This document shows, piece by piece, positions 24,828 through 34,200 of a stretch of 64,000 nucleotides of DNA. Source of the stretch: Salinicola halophyticus (GTDB lineage Bacteria > Pseudomonadota > Gammaproteobacteria > Pseudomonadales > Halomonadaceae); contig NZ_PZJN01000006.1 of NCBI RefSeq assembly GCF_003206695.1, forward strand, positions 566,850 through 630,849. Reading direction: 5' to 3'. Below the pieces are notes generated by a model, which ran no database searches, was not told the DNA's origin, and was given only the letters and a program-made list of their open reading frames with translations. The first letter of the stretch is position 1; each line of letters begins with the position of its first letter. The translations under genes were made by a program, and so were the position numbers.

Positions 24828-25091
24828 TTAGCTCTGGCGACGCGCCGCGATGCTGCCGAAGCGGCGCTTGAACTGCGCGGCGCGGCCTTCGGTGCCGACC
24901 TCGCGCTGCTTCCCGGTGTAGAACGGGTGCGAAGCAGAGGAGATGTCGAGATGAACGAGCGGGTAGGTGTTGCCGTCTTCCCACTCGATCGTTTCGTCCG
25001 AGGTCATGGTCGAACCAATCTTGAAGTACTCGTTGACGCTGGTGTCGTGGAAGATGATCTGGCGATAGTCGGGATGAATGCCGTCTTTCAT
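24828..25091 (-). CDS. rpmE2: 50S ribosomal protein L31 type B, zinc-free
   Basis: Alternative L31 that replaces the zinc-binding form under zinc starvation, freeing zinc. The 87 residues start [16 protein letters not shown] and contain no cysteine, which defines the C-minus type. The start at 25091 is preceded by AGGAGA on the minus strand. A Zur-like box lies 26 bases upstream, closely matching the one before zinT, which supports zinc-responsive control. Confidence 0.95.
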   Translation of the reverse strand: MKDGIHPDYRQIIFHDTSVNEYFKIGSTMTSDETIEWEDGNTYPLVHLDISSASHPFYTGKQREVGTEGRAAQFKRRFGSIAARRQS

Positions 25092-25116
25092 GGGAATCTC
25101 CTGTTCGGGTAATTTT

Positions 25117-25133
25117 GTTATGTTATTACATAA
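25117..25133 (-). promoter_or_regulatory. Zur-type operator upstream of rpmE2
   Basis: On the plus strand GTTATGTTATTAC (25117-25129) matches the zinT box core at 11 of 13 positions; TTATGT and ACATAA also form perfect 6-base arms (25118-25123, 25128-25133). Confidence 0.7.
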
Positions 25134-25248
25134 TTGATGTTTTGGGCAATCTTTCCTGCCGGGTGAGGCCAGACCAGCCTGGCTTGTGCGCATCGAGACG
25201 TGATCCGTTATCATCGCGTCTCACCTATCAGCCAGATAACGACTCTGC

Positions 25249-25554
25249 ATGCACAACCTCTACATTCCCGTCGTCGCCATATTGTTGGTAGCCGCCATCA
25301 TCTTCGGCGGTCAGGCCATCTCGGACAGCCAAGTCGATGACGACATCAAGACGCTGATTTCACGGCAACTGGGCTCCGACCGCGAGATCGAGTTGCAGTC
25401 AATGAAGGAGGTGCAGAAGGGCTATGGCGTGTGCGGGCTTTATCAGACTGGCGAACGTAGCCAGCACGCCTCACCTTTTTACTATAGCAAGGTCAACGAG
25501 CGCGTGACCCTGGACGCCGAATCCGAACGATATCGGCGTCACTGCGAGGGCTGA
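25249..25554 (+). CDS. Hypothetical membrane-anchored protein
   Basis: 101 residues with one N-terminal hydrophobic segment (about 5-24, IPVVAILLVAAIIFGGQAIS) that may be a signal anchor, then a charged soluble domain with two cysteines (VCGLY and RRHCEG). I do not recognise the family. It is divergent from rpmE2 and convergent with the next small gene. Confidence 0.6.
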   Translation: MHNLYIPVVAILLVAAIIFGGQAISDSQVDDDIKTLISRQLGSDREIELQSMKEVQKGYGVCGLYQTGERSQHASPFYYSKVNERVTLDAESERYRRHCEG

Positions 25555-25564
25555 TGCAGGAGGG

Positions 25565-25843
25565 TCAAATCTGTTGAAAGCGGTCGATGCGTTCGCGAAT
25601 GGCATTTTCGGGGCCGATGAGATCCTGCAGATCCCGTTCGGTCAGGCCGATATCGCGATGGCCGTGGACGATGGAGGTGTAGTTCTCGCCTTCCCGGATC
25701 GCTTCCTCGACCAGTAGCGACAGCTCCTTGCGATCATCGAGAGAGGTCGGGTCGAAGCTTTGCCGCGAACGCTTGAACTGATTGGCTTGTTCTCTGCGAC
25801 AGCGAAGCAGCAGACTTTCCGTGATGAACGACGTGCTTTTCAT
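25565..25843 (-). CDS. Hypothetical small soluble protein
   Basis: 92 residues, highly charged and probably helical, starting MKSTSFITESLLLRCRREQ and ending RERIDRFQQI. No family recognised, no membrane segment and no strong ribosome-binding site. It converges with the preceding hypothetical gene and is divergent from the first BCCT gene. Confidence 0.5.
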   Translation of the reverse strand: MKSTSFITESLLLRCRREQANQFKRSRQSFDPTSLDDRKELSLLVEEAIREGENYTSIVHGHRDIGLTERDLQDLIGPENAIRERIDRFQQI

Positions 25844-25966
25844 GGATCGTACCCCCGACGGCGAAGTTCACTCTGAGATTAGAACCAATTCGAAGCATTT
25901 CACCATTGGCTTTTTGTTGTAGGCCGTTGGTTGTTGACGAAGAAACAGGGGCGGTGCGTTTGCGAT

Positions 25967-25985
25967 CTACGACCAAGGTCGGTAG
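25967..25985 (+). promoter_or_regulatory. Conserved dyad upstream of BCCT gene 1
   Basis: CTACGACCAAGGTCGGTAG is an imperfect inverted repeat 36 bases before the start codon. The same element, one base different, precedes the second BCCT gene at 27708-27726, as does TTCATGCCTAAAGAACC. A shared regulator is likely; which one is unknown. Confidence 0.5.
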
Positions 25986-26020
25986 GGTCTAGCCCTTCAT
26001 GCCTAAAGAACCGACCTGAT

Positions 26021-27598
26021 ATGACCTCCGACAACAACATGCCGGCCGCTCGGCGTGGCCGATTTGGCGATCCCGTGGTTCTAGTACTGACCATCGGTTT
26101 CATCGTCGCATTTGTGCTGTTTTCAGCGATCTCTCCCGACGCTGTGACTGATGCCATTGGCGCCGGCTTCACCTGGACAGCCGCAACGTTCGGCAGTTTT
26201 TTCCAGTTGCTACTGCTACTGACGTTCTTCATCGCGCTCGGTATCGCGATCTCGCCAGCCGGCCGCGCGCGCATCGGCGGCACGGATCGCCCAGAGATGA
26301 GCACGTTCAAATGGATCTCGATCATCCTGTGTACCCTGCTGGCAGGTGGCGGCGTGTTCTTCGCCGCTGGCGAGCCGGTCTACCATTTCGTGGTCACGCC
26401 CCCGGCCTTCGATACCGAACCCAATACCGCGGCTGCTGTCCCGGCTGCCCTGGCACAATCATTCATGCATTGGGGCTTTCTCGCCTGGGCCGTACTCGGC
26501 ACGCTGCCGGCCATCGTGCTGGCCCATCAGCATTATCATCGCGGGCTGCCGCTTCAGCCGCGCACGCTGCTGGCGCCGATGATTGGCGAACGTCGAGTCC
26601 GTGGCGTGCTAGGCAGCGTGGTCGATGCGGTCTGTGTGATCGCGCTGGTGGCGGGTACGGTCGGCCCGATCGGCTTTCTCGCTACCCAGGTCAGCTTCGG
26701 CTTTCATGAGCTTTTCGGCCTGATGGACGGCTACGGCACCCAGTTGATCATCATGGCGATTCTGGGCGCTATCTACGTGACCTCAGCGGTGACGGGGATC
26801 GACCGAGGCATTCAGATTCTCAGCCGTTTCAACGTAATTCTGGCGATGGCCATCGCGGCAGTGATTTTGGTGTTCGGTCCGACGCAATTTCTCGCCGATG
26901 CCTGGTTCCAGGGCTTCGGCACTTATTTGGGGTCGTTCTTCGAGATGGCTTCGATGACCGCACAGACCGCGCCGGCCTGGTGGATGAAATGGTGGACGGT
27001 GTTCTTCTTCGCCTGGTTCATCGGCTACGCGCCGTTGATGGCCATCTTCGTGGCGCGGATCTCGAAAGGCCGCAGCATTCGTGAAATGATCGTCGCCGTG
27101 GCGATTCTTGCGCCGCTGGCGACCACGGCGTGGTTCACGCTACTGGGCGGTTCGGGCATCTTCTACCAACTTCATGGCCTCATCGATCTCACCGAGCCGT
27201 TGCAGAACTTTCGTTTCGATGTCGCCACGCTGACGGTGGCGCAGGCGTTGCCGGGCGGTGTCTTCATGGCGCTGGCGATTCTGCTGCTGACCACGATCTT
27301 CGTGGCGACCACGGGAGATTCGATGAGCTATGCCATTTCCGTGGTGTGCGCGGGTCATGATGAGCCCAAGCCTGCGCTACGCGCTTTCTGGGGCGTGGCG
27401 ATGGCATTGATGGCAGCGATACTGCTGAAAATGGGCGCCGGTCAGATTAGCGTGCTCCAGCAATTCATCGTGATTTCGGCGATTCCGGTGTCGCTGGTGT
27501 TGCTGCCGACTCTCTGGCACGGGCCAAAGTCCGCCTACGCGATGGCGCGAGAACAGGGCCTGCTAAGTGATACTCGGACGACCGCAATCGCTGACTGA
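26021..27598 (+). CDS. BCCT family transporter 1
   Basis: Twelve-helix secondary transporter of the betaine/carnitine/choline family, 525 residues. The AGEPVYHF motif and the helix-8 region are present, followed by FVARISKGRSIREMI. However, the family signature FYWAWW is FFFAWF here, so two tryptophans of the BetP helix-8 aromatic region are replaced by other aromatics. The substrate may not be glycine betaine. Start at ATG 26021; the frame is open to 25931. The neighbour at 27765 has the same length and a similar leader. Confidence 0.87.
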   Translation: MTSDNNMPAARRGRFGDPVVLVLTIGFIVAFVLFSAISPDAVTDAIGAGFTWTAATFGSFFQLLLLLTFFIALGIAISPAGRARIGGTDRPEMSTFKWISIILCTLLAGGGVFFAAGEPVYHFVVTPPAFDTEPNTAAAVPAALAQSFMHWGFLAWAVLGTLPAIVLAHQHYHRGLPLQPRTLLAPMIGERRVRGVLGSVVDAVCVIALVAGTVGPIGFLATQVSFGFHELFGLMDGYGTQLIIMAILGAIYVTSAVTGIDRGIQILSRFNVILAMAIAAVILVFGPTQFLADAWFQGFGTYLGSFFEMASMTAQTAPAWWMKWWTVFFFAWFIGYAPLMAIFVARISKGRSIREMIVAVAILAPLATTAWFTLLGGSGIFYQLHGLIDLTEPLQNFRFDVATLTVAQALPGGVFMALAILLLTTIFVATTGDSMSYAISVVCAGHDEPKPALRAFWGVAMALMAAILLKMGAGQISVLQQFIVISAIPVSLVLLPTLWHGPKSAYAMAREQGLLSDTRTTAIAD

Positions 27599-27621
27599 GC
27601 CCAGCGCCAAACCCTGAGTGC

Positions 27622-27656
27622 AACGCCCCCGATAGTGGATCATCGGGGGCGTTTTG
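27622..27656 (+). terminator. Rho-independent terminator after BCCT gene 1
   Basis: AACGCCCCCGAT (27622-27633) pairs with ATCGGGGGCGTT (27642-27653) with an 8-base loop, followed by TT. The two BCCT genes are thus separate transcription units. Confidence 0.85.
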
Positions 27657-27707
27657 CGTTGGAGGCGAGATTATTGGTGCAGAGAAGCTGGTGATTGGAT
27701 TTGAGAT

Positions 27708-27726
27708 CTACGACTAAGGTCGGTAG
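27708..27726 (+). promoter_or_regulatory. Conserved dyad upstream of BCCT gene 2
   Basis: CTACGACTAAGGTCGGTAG differs from the element at 25967 by one base and lies 38 bases before the start codon of the second BCCT gene. Confidence 0.5.
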
Positions 27727-27764
27727 TGTGTCGCGCTTCATGCCTAAAGAACCCTCCCTCTGAT

Positions 27765-29342
27765 ATGACCTCCGACACCAACGTGCCATCGACGCAGGGT
27801 GGCCGTTTTGGCGATCCCGTCGTACTTGTACTGACCATCGGTTTCATCCTGATCTTTCTGGCCGCATCGGCAATTGCGCCGGATACGGTCGCCCGGGTGA
27901 TCGATATCGGCTTTACCTGGTCCGCCAAGACCTTTGGCAGCCTGTTCCAGCTGCTGATGCTGCTGACGTTTTTCATTGCCATCGGCGTCGCCGTCTCGCC
28001 GGCCGGGCGCGCGCGAATCGGTTCGCAATCGCAGCCCGACATGAGCACGTTCCGCTGGGTATCGATCATTCTGTGTACGCTGCTGGCGGGTGGCGGGGTG
28101 TTCTTCGCCGCCGGCGAGCCCATCTATCACTTCGTGGTCACGCCGCCGGCGTTCGACTCCCAGCCCGGCACCGCGGAAGCCATTCCCAACGCGCTGGCCC
28201 AGGCCTTTTTCCATTGGGGCTTCACCGGCTGGGCGATTCTCGGCACGCTGCCGGTGGCGATTCTGTCGCATCAGCACTATCAACGTGGCATGCCTTTGCA
28301 GCCGAGGACGCTGCTGGCGCCGGTCTTCGGCGACCGGCTGGTGAGGGGGTTTCTCGGCGGCGTGGTCGATGCCCTCTGCGCGATCGCCGTCACCGCGGGT
28401 ACGGTAGGGCCGCTGGGCTTTCTGGCCACGCAAGTGAGCTTCGGGCTCCACGATCTGTTCGGCCTGCCGGGCGGTTACGAGGTCGAGCTGATCATTCTGG
28501 CAGTGCTGGGCGCGATCTACGTAACCTCGGCCGTTACCGGCATCGATCGCGGCATCCAGTTTCTGAGCCGTATGAACGTGATTCTGGCATTGGTGATCGG
28601 CGCCATCATTCTGCTCTTCGGGCCGACGCAGTTCCTGGTCGACAGCTGGTTCCAGGGCTTCGGTACCTATCTTGGGCACTTCTTCGAAATGTCGACCATG
28701 ACCACGGTCACGGCGTCTCCGAGCTGGATGAAGTGGTGGACGGTCTTCTTCTTTGCCTGGTTCATTGGTTTCGCGCCGCCGATGGCGATCTTCGTCACCC
28801 GGATCTCTCGCGGGCGTACGGTGCGTGAAATGATCATTGCCACGGCCGTGCTGGCGCCCATCGTCACCACGGTCTGGTTCACGCTGCTGGGCGGTTCGGG
28901 CATTTTCTACCAGCTGAGCGGCGCGATCGATCTCGCCGAGCCGCTGAAGAATTTCCAGTTCGATATCGCCACCTTGACCGTCGCCCAGGCGCTGCCCGGC
29001 GGCACCTGGATGGCGCTGGCCGTGCTCGTGCTGACCACCGTGTTCGTGGCCACCACCGGTGACTCGATGAGCTATGCCGTCTCCGTGGTGTGTGCCGGTA
29101 ACGATGAGCCGAGCACCGCGCTGCGGGCATTCTGGGGTATCGTTTTCGCGCTGATGGCGGCGATCCTGCTGGCTATGGGCGAAGGTCAGGTCAGCGTACT
29201 GCAGCAGTTTCTGGTGATCCCCGCGGTGCCGGTGGCACTGATCCTGGTCCCTACGCTATGGCATGGCCCCAAGGCGGCCTATGCAATGGCAAGAGCGCAG
29301 GGCGTGCTCGACGAATCGCCGGCAACGACGCCGTCACGCTGA
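27765..29342 (+). CDS. BCCT family transporter 2
   Basis: Paralogue of the preceding gene, also exactly 525 residues, starting MTSDTNVPSTQGGRFGDP against MTSDNNMPAARRGRFGDP. It shares the altered helix-8 motif (WTVFFFAWFIGFAPPMAIF) and the AGEPIYHF segment. The proteins are clearly similar throughout but not near-identical, so the tandem duplication is old and both copies have been kept. The leader with its dyad was duplicated too, so both may answer the same signal (osmolarity or substrate) while differing in affinity or substrate. Confidence 0.87.
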   Translation: MTSDTNVPSTQGGRFGDPVVLVLTIGFILIFLAASAIAPDTVARVIDIGFTWSAKTFGSLFQLLMLLTFFIAIGVAVSPAGRARIGSQSQPDMSTFRWVSIILCTLLAGGGVFFAAGEPIYHFVVTPPAFDSQPGTAEAIPNALAQAFFHWGFTGWAILGTLPVAILSHQHYQRGMPLQPRTLLAPVFGDRLVRGFLGGVVDALCAIAVTAGTVGPLGFLATQVSFGLHDLFGLPGGYEVELIILAVLGAIYVTSAVTGIDRGIQFLSRMNVILALVIGAIILLFGPTQFLVDSWFQGFGTYLGHFFEMSTMTTVTASPSWMKWWTVFFFAWFIGFAPPMAIFVTRISRGRTVREMIIATAVLAPIVTTVWFTLLGGSGIFYQLSGAIDLAEPLKNFQFDIATLTVAQALPGGTWMALAVLVLTTVFVATTGDSMSYAVSVVCAGNDEPSTALRAFWGIVFALMAAILLAMGEGQVSVLQQFLVIPAVPVALILVPTLWHGPKAAYAMARAQGVLDESPATTPSR

Positions 29343-29365
29343 CAGCGTTCGGGCCCTGGTTCTGA

Positions 29366-29421
29366 CAAGACGAGCCGGGCAAGACGAACCAGGTAAGACA
29401 AGCCGGACAAGACGACACCCC
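29366..29421. repeat. Four degenerate 14-bp tandem repeats
   Basis: Units CAAGACGAGCCGGG, CAAGACGAACCAGG, TAAGACAAGCCGGA and CAAGACGACACCCC follow one another directly, the last running into the terminator stem downstream of BCCT gene 2. Confidence 0.7.
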
Positions 29422-29447
29422 CGACGGATCTCTCCGTCGGGGGTGTC
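29414..29447 (+). terminator. Terminator-like hairpin after BCCT gene 2
   Basis: GACACCCCCGACGGA (29414-29428) pairs perfectly with TCCGTCGGGGGTGTC (29433-29447) around a TCTC loop; TTCGTCT follows. Confidence 0.8.
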
Positions 29448-29501
29448 TTCGTCTGATCGGCCGCCATCGGCTCGGCGGCCTGCCCTCACGCGGCTCAGGC
29501 G

Positions 29502-29880
29502 TCAGGTAGTGGCCGTCCCCGTGGTCGGCTGAGCCTCGGTCAGGCGGTGCTGACTACCGTTGATCGGAATCTGGCGTGGCCGCTGTTCCTCAGGAATCAC
29601 GCGCAGCAGATCGACGATCAGCAGGCCGTTTTCGAGCCGGGCGCCCTGAACCTCGATGTTCTCGTCGAGCCGGAACGACAGCTTGAAAGCGCGCTGGGCG
29701 ATGCCCTGATGCAGATACTGCACGCGGGCGTCTTCCTGGCGCTCGCCTTTACCCGCGGTGAAATAGGGCCGCCGAATTCTTTTTCAAGCGAGGAAGTCGA
29801 AGAATCGTGGAGAAGTTTCGGTCGGCTCGAAACCGGCATGGTTGCCGGTCTCGAGCGCTATATGGTGACGGCGATAGGCG
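29502..29880 (-). pseudogene. Hsp20/IbpA small heat-shock protein remnant
   Basis: The last ~100 codons encode the C-terminal part of an IbpA-type alpha-crystallin domain: [38 protein letters not shown] and the IxI-like tail PRQIPI. Going upstream on the minus strand, the same frame meets a TGA at 29784-29786 and then a weakly Hsp20-like stretch (HHIALETGNHAGFEP). No start codon or N-terminal region is present. It lies between the BCCT pair and the TraB-family gene. Confidence 0.75.
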
Positions 29881-29916
29881 TTTAAAGCGTCCGCTGTCGA
29901 CGCAAGCTCGGCGCGA

Positions 29917-31131
29917 TCAGCCGAACAGCTGGCCGGCGATGCGCAGGCCGGCGACCCAGGTCGCGATGGCGGAGCCCACGCTCGATAGCAGAAATACCAG
30001 CAGCGTGCGGGCGACGCGATTGCGCCACCAGCCCTGCCAATGGCTGACATCGCTGCGCAGTCGCGAGAAGTCGCCGACGGTGGGGCGGCGAAGATAGAGC
30101 TCGACACCGGCGGTCACGAAGCCGACGCCGATGGTCGGATTGAGCGAGGTCAGCGGGGCGCCAACGAAGGCGGCGATGATCGTCAGCGGATGCGCCAGGG
30201 CGATCAGCGCGCCGAGCGCGGAGAAGCTGCCATTGATCAGCACCCATTCGGCCACCAGCGACCAGCCGAGTGACGTATCGCGACTGAACCCGATGGCGAA
30301 GCCGGTCAGGACCAGCGCGACGATCACCCACGGGATCACCTTCCACCAGCGCGAGCGAGGGGCGGTCGCCTCCAGGTTGGCACGCTCCTGGATCACGGCA
30401 TCGAGTTCGGGCGTCTGCTGGTTCAAGGTCTGCAGATGATCCGTCATGCCCTTGAGGTGACCGGCGCCGATCACCACCAGCACGCGCTTGGCGCTGCCGT
30501 CCGGCAGTTCCTCGACCAGCTTGAGCGCCATATAGCGGTCGCGCTCGGTGATCAGCGGCTCATAGAGCGTCTGGGACTGTTCGGCGAATTCGGCGAAAGT
30601 GGACTCGAGCACGTCGCCCTGCTTGAGCTTTTCGATCTCCTCGCTCGAGACCTTCTGGCGCGACAGCACGCTACCGAGCAGACCGGAGATCAGGCTGAAG
30701 CGCTTGTACCAGGGCACGTTCTGATAGATACGCTTGAGCGTCACGCCGATCTCGCGATCGATCAGATAGAGCGGCAGCCCGGCGCGTTGAGTTTCCTTGA
30801 CCGCGGCACGCATCTCCGCCCCGGGCTCGATTCCCGACTGCTCGGCGACCCGTTGCTGGAAGGCGCCCAGCGCCAGGCTGGCGGCGACCATCCCGGCCTT
30901 GCCCTGCTTGAGCACCTGAAACAGATCGAGCTTGGCCATAGCGTTGGGCTGGACCAGGCTCTGGTGGCGCGAGGTGCAGAGTTCGATCGCGACGGCATCG
31001 AATTCGCCGGAACGAATCAGTTCGCGAACCTCGTCGGCGCTGGCCTGAGAAACGTGGGCGGTACCCAGCAGCGTCAGATGATGATCGGCGAGATCGACGG
31101 TCTCGCGAGGTCCGGCAGCGGTGTCAGACAT
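29917..31131 (-). CDS. TraB/GumN (PrgY-type) family membrane protein
   Basis: A 404-residue protein with an N-terminal TraB domain (about 15-240: LTLLGTAHVSQASADEVREL, AVAIELCTSRHQ, VLVVIGAGHLKGM) and a C-terminal membrane part with about four helices (from VIPWVIVALVLTGFAIGF). The family includes the pheromone-shutdown protein PrgY/TraB of enterococci and is suspected to be metallopeptidase-like; the bacterial role is unclear. The ATG at 31131 begins MSDTAAGPRETVDLADHH with GGAA upstream. The frame is open far upstream into sstT, which is not real. Confidence 0.85.
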   Translation of the reverse strand: MSDTAAGPRETVDLADHHLTLLGTAHVSQASADEVRELIRSGEFDAVAIELCTSRHQSLVQPNAMAKLDLFQVLKQGKAGMVAASLALGAFQQRVAEQSGIEPGAEMRAAVKETQRAGLPLYLIDREIGVTLKRIYQNVPWYKRFSLISGLLGSVLSRQKVSSEEIEKLKQGDVLESTFAEFAEQSQTLYEPLITERDRYMALKLVEELPDGSAKRVLVVIGAGHLKGMTDHLQTLNQQTPELDAVIQERANLEATAPRSRWWKVIPWVIVALVLTGFAIGFSRDTSLGWSLVAEWVLINGSFSALGALIALAHPLTIIAAFVGAPLTSLNPTIGVGFVTAGVELYLRRPTVGDFSRLRSDVSHWQGWWRNRVARTLLVFLLSSVGSAIATWVAGLRIAGQLFG

Positions 31132-31283
31132 CAAGGGCGTTCCAGGCTGAAAGAGATAAGGCGGAAAGATCGTAAGCTGAATGATTGTAAGCTGAGAGAT
31201 CCTCGCCCCATATTGCACGTCGTGCCGCCAATTCCAAACGATTGACTGCGAAAACCGGCGATGCGTAGTGGGCCGCTCGCCGA

Positions 31284-32528
31284 TCAATCGCGGCCGGCAA
31301 GATGTGCTTCGGCGTGGGGCGAACGGCAGGCGGCGGCAGTGAACAGTACATCGGTGGAAGAGTTGAGCGCCGTTTCGGTGGCGTCCTGCAGCACGCTGAT
31401 GACGAAGCCGATCGCCACCACCTGCATGGCGACATCGGCCGAGATGCCGAACAGGCTGGCCGCCATCGGGATCAGCAGCAGCGAGCCACCAGCGACACCG
31501 GAAACCCCGCACGCGGCCAGCGCGGAGACCACGCACAGCAGTACCGCCGTGGCGAAATCGACGTCGATCCCCAGGGTATTGACGGCGGCCAGCGTCATCA
31601 CCGTGATCGTCACCGCGGCGCCGGACATGTTGATCGTGGCGCCCAGCGGAATCGAGACGGAATAGGTGTCGGTGTGCAGGTCCAGCCGCTCGCACAGCGC
31701 CAGGTTGACCGGAATGTTGGCCGCGCTGCTGCGGGTGAAGAACGCGGTAATGGCACTGCCGCGAAGGCAGGCGAAAACCAGCGGGTAGGGGTTGCGGCGG
31801 ATGTAGAGGAACACGATCAGCGGGTTGGTCACCAGCGCCACGAAGGCCATGCAGCCGAGCAGAACCGCCAGCAGCTGGGCGTAATCGACCAGCGCGCTCA
31901 TGCCGGTCGAGGCGAAGGTGTCGGCGACCAGACCGAAGATGCCCAGCGGCGCGAAACGAATGATCCAGCGCACCAGTCCGGAGACGGCGTCGGAGAGATC
32001 GCCCAGTGCCCGACGCGTGGTGTCGTTGGCGCGGCGGAGCAGCAGCCCGAGCCCGACCGCCCACGCCAGGATGCCGATGAAGTTGGCCTCGGTCAGCGCA
32101 TGGACCGGGTTGTCCACCGCACTCATGGCCAGGTTGCGAAGAATCTCGACGACGCCCGTCGGCGGCGTGCCGTCGGCACTGGGAGCGTCGAGGATCAGCG
32201 TCGTCGGGAAGGCAAAGCTGGCGGTCACCGCGACCAGCGCGGCGACCAGAGTGCCGATCAGATAGAGCATCAGCACGCCGCGAATCTGGGTCGGCTGGCC
32301 GCGTTGATGGCCGGCGATCGCGGCCATGACCAGCACGAAAACCAGAATCGGCGCCACTGCCTTGAGCGCGCCGATGAACAGATCGCCGAGGATGGCAAAC
32401 GTTGAGGCGATCGAGGGCGCCAGTGACGCCAGAATCAGCCCTGCGGCGATGCCGATCAGAATCTGGGGAATGAGACCGATGCGAAACCGGGGCGAAGAGG
32501 CGGTAGGGGATTCGGAACTGGCGGACAT
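31284..32528 (-). CDS. sstT: Serine/threonine:sodium symporter
   Basis: DAACS-family sodium-coupled carrier for serine and threonine. With the ATG at 32528 ([13 protein letters not shown]) it has 414 residues, the same as E. coli SstT. Signature stretches include [20 protein letters not shown] (20 residues), the [15 protein letters not shown] loop and the C-terminal [20 protein letters not shown]. About eight helices with two re-entrant loops are expected. It lies in the same direction as trkH but with a 150-base gap, so it may have its own promoter. Confidence 0.93.
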   Translation of the reverse strand: MSASSESPTASSPRFRIGLIPQILIGIAAGLILASLAPSIASTFAILGDLFIGALKAVAPILVFVLVMAAIAGHQRGQPTQIRGVLMLYLIGTLVAALVAVTASFAFPTTLILDAPSADGTPPTGVVEILRNLAMSAVDNPVHALTEANFIGILAWAVGLGLLLRRANDTTRRALGDLSDAVSGLVRWIIRFAPLGIFGLVADTFASTGMSALVDYAQLLAVLLGCMAFVALVTNPLIVFLYIRRNPYPLVFACLRGSAITAFFTRSSAANIPVNLALCERLDLHTDTYSVSIPLGATINMSGAAVTITVMTLAAVNTLGIDVDFATAVLLCVVSALAACGVSGVAGGSLLLIPMAASLFGISADVAMQVVAIGFVISVLQDATETALNSSTDVLFTAAACRSPHAEAHLAGRD

Positions 32529-32678
32529 GACGCTCTCTTGAGGTTGCCGGGTGGCGAGGCTGACGGCAATCGTGATGGCTGTGGTAATGGCAATGATAAT
32601 GGCGAAGCGGGGCATTCTATCATCGCCATCTACCCCGTACCCGGAAGAAGACCAGCTCGACGGTCGATCGTTTCGGCG

Positions 32679-34127
32679 TCAGCGGCGCCAGAAGGCCGGC
32701 GTGAACAGCACCAGAATGGTGAAGATCTCCAGCCGGCCCAGCATCATCGCCAGCACCAGGATCCATTTGGCGATGCTGGGAATGTCGCCGTAGTCGGTGG
32801 AGACCTTGCCCAGCCCCGGGCCGAGGTTATTGAGCGCCGAGCCGATCGCCGACCACGCCGTCACCTGGTCCAGACCGGTGGCGAGTAGCGCCAGCAGCAT
32901 CACCACGAACAGCATCATGTAGACCGAGAAGAAACCCCAGACGGCTTCGGCCACGCCTTCCGAAATACGCATCTTGCCGACCTTGACCGCGAAGATGGCA
33001 TTCGGGTGAATCAGGCGATGAATCTCGCGAATGCCCTGCTTGAGGATCAGCAGGATCCGGATCACCTTGATGCCGCCGCCCGCCGAGCCGGAACAGGCGC
33101 CGACGAACGCCGCCATGAACAGCATGATCGGCAGCACGCCGGGCCACAGCGTGAAGTCGGCCACGCTGAAGCCGGACGTGGTCGCCACCGAGACCGCCTC
33201 GAACAGGCCGTGGCGAATACCGGTGGCGTCGTGATAGGTGCCGGTGGCGAACAGGGTGATGATGGTGATCGCGACCAGCAGCCCCAGAAAGGTCACGAAG
33301 AAGCGGAATTCCGGATCGCGGATGTACTGCAGCAGGCGCCGCTCGCGCCACACCGCGAAGTGCAGGCCGAAGCTGACTGAGGAGATGATCATGAAGAACA
33401 CGCAGATCATCTCGATGGTGGCGCTGTCGAAATGCGAAATACTGGCATCGTAGGTGGAGAAGCCGCCGACGGCGACAGTGGCGAAGCTGTGGCCGATGGC
33501 GTCGAACCAGTTCATCCCCGCGCCCCAGTAGGCCAGCGCGCAGACCACGGTCAGGATCAGGTAGATGTACCACAGCGCCTTGGCCGTCTCGGTGATTCGC
33601 GGGGTCAGCTTGGAGTCCTTCAACGGACCGGGAATCTCGGTGCGGTAGAGCTGCATGCCGCCGATGCCGAGCGTCGGCAGAATCGCCACCGCGAGTACCA
33701 CGATCCCCATGCCGCCGAGCCATTGCAGCTGCTGGCGGTAGAAGCGGATCGACGCCGGTAGATGATCGATGCCGCTGAGCACCGTGGCACCGGTCGTGGT
33801 GAGGCCCGAGAACGATTCGAATACCGCGTCGGTGAACGACATCGACGGCGCTTCGGAGACCATGAACGGGATGGTCCCGAACAGCCCGAGCACGCTCCAG
33901 AACAGCACGGTGATGATGAACCCGTCACGGGTACGCAGCTCGCGTTTGGCGTGGCGATTGGGCCAGTAGAGCAGGGCGCCGGTCACGATCGAGATCGCCA
34001 TGCCGGTGCCGAAGGCGTACCAGTTGCCGTCGTGGAAGATCCGGGCGATGACCATGGGCGGGACCATGGTCAGGCTGAACACCATCAACAGCAGCCCGAC
34101 GATTCGCAGAATCACCAGAAAACTCAA
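32679..34127 (-). CDS. trkH: Trk potassium uptake membrane subunit TrkH
   Basis: Pore-forming subunit of the Trk potassium system, 482 residues, about ten helices with four pore loops. Selectivity-filter glycines are seen in TTTGATVL, ATVAVGGFST, ATTSGFSV and NNLGPGLG. It depends on TrkA, encoded directly upstream with a 73-base gap, to gate it by NAD(H)/ATP binding. Potassium accumulation is the first osmotic response in halophiles, which fits the neighbouring transporters. Confidence 0.95.
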   Translation of the reverse strand: MSFLVILRIVGLLLMVFSLTMVPPMVIARIFHDGNWYAFGTGMAISIVTGALLYWPNRHAKRELRTRDGFIITVLFWSVLGLFGTIPFMVSEAPSMSFTDAVFESFSGLTTTGATVLSGIDHLPASIRFYRQQLQWLGGMGIVVLAVAILPTLGIGGMQLYRTEIPGPLKDSKLTPRITETAKALWYIYLILTVVCALAYWGAGMNWFDAIGHSFATVAVGGFSTYDASISHFDSATIEMICVFFMIISSVSFGLHFAVWRERRLLQYIRDPEFRFFVTFLGLLVAITIITLFATGTYHDATGIRHGLFEAVSVATTSGFSVADFTLWPGVLPIMLFMAAFVGACSGSAGGGIKVIRILLILKQGIREIHRLIHPNAIFAVKVGKMRISEGVAEAVWGFFSVYMMLFVVMLLALLATGLDQVTAWSAIGSALNNLGPGLGKVSTDYGDIPSIAKWILVLAMMLGRLEIFTILVLFTPAFWRR

Positions 34128-34200
34128 GAGGCGGCGCTCCCTGCCGGGCGAGAAGGATGGAGGGTCGAGCGCACGACGGTTAGGGTGGCGACGTCGGACA

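Noticed and set aside
31302-32405. 367-codon plus-strand frame opposite sstT
   Set aside because: Gln/Arg/Gly/His-rich shadow composition and no start context; sstT on the minus strand is certain.
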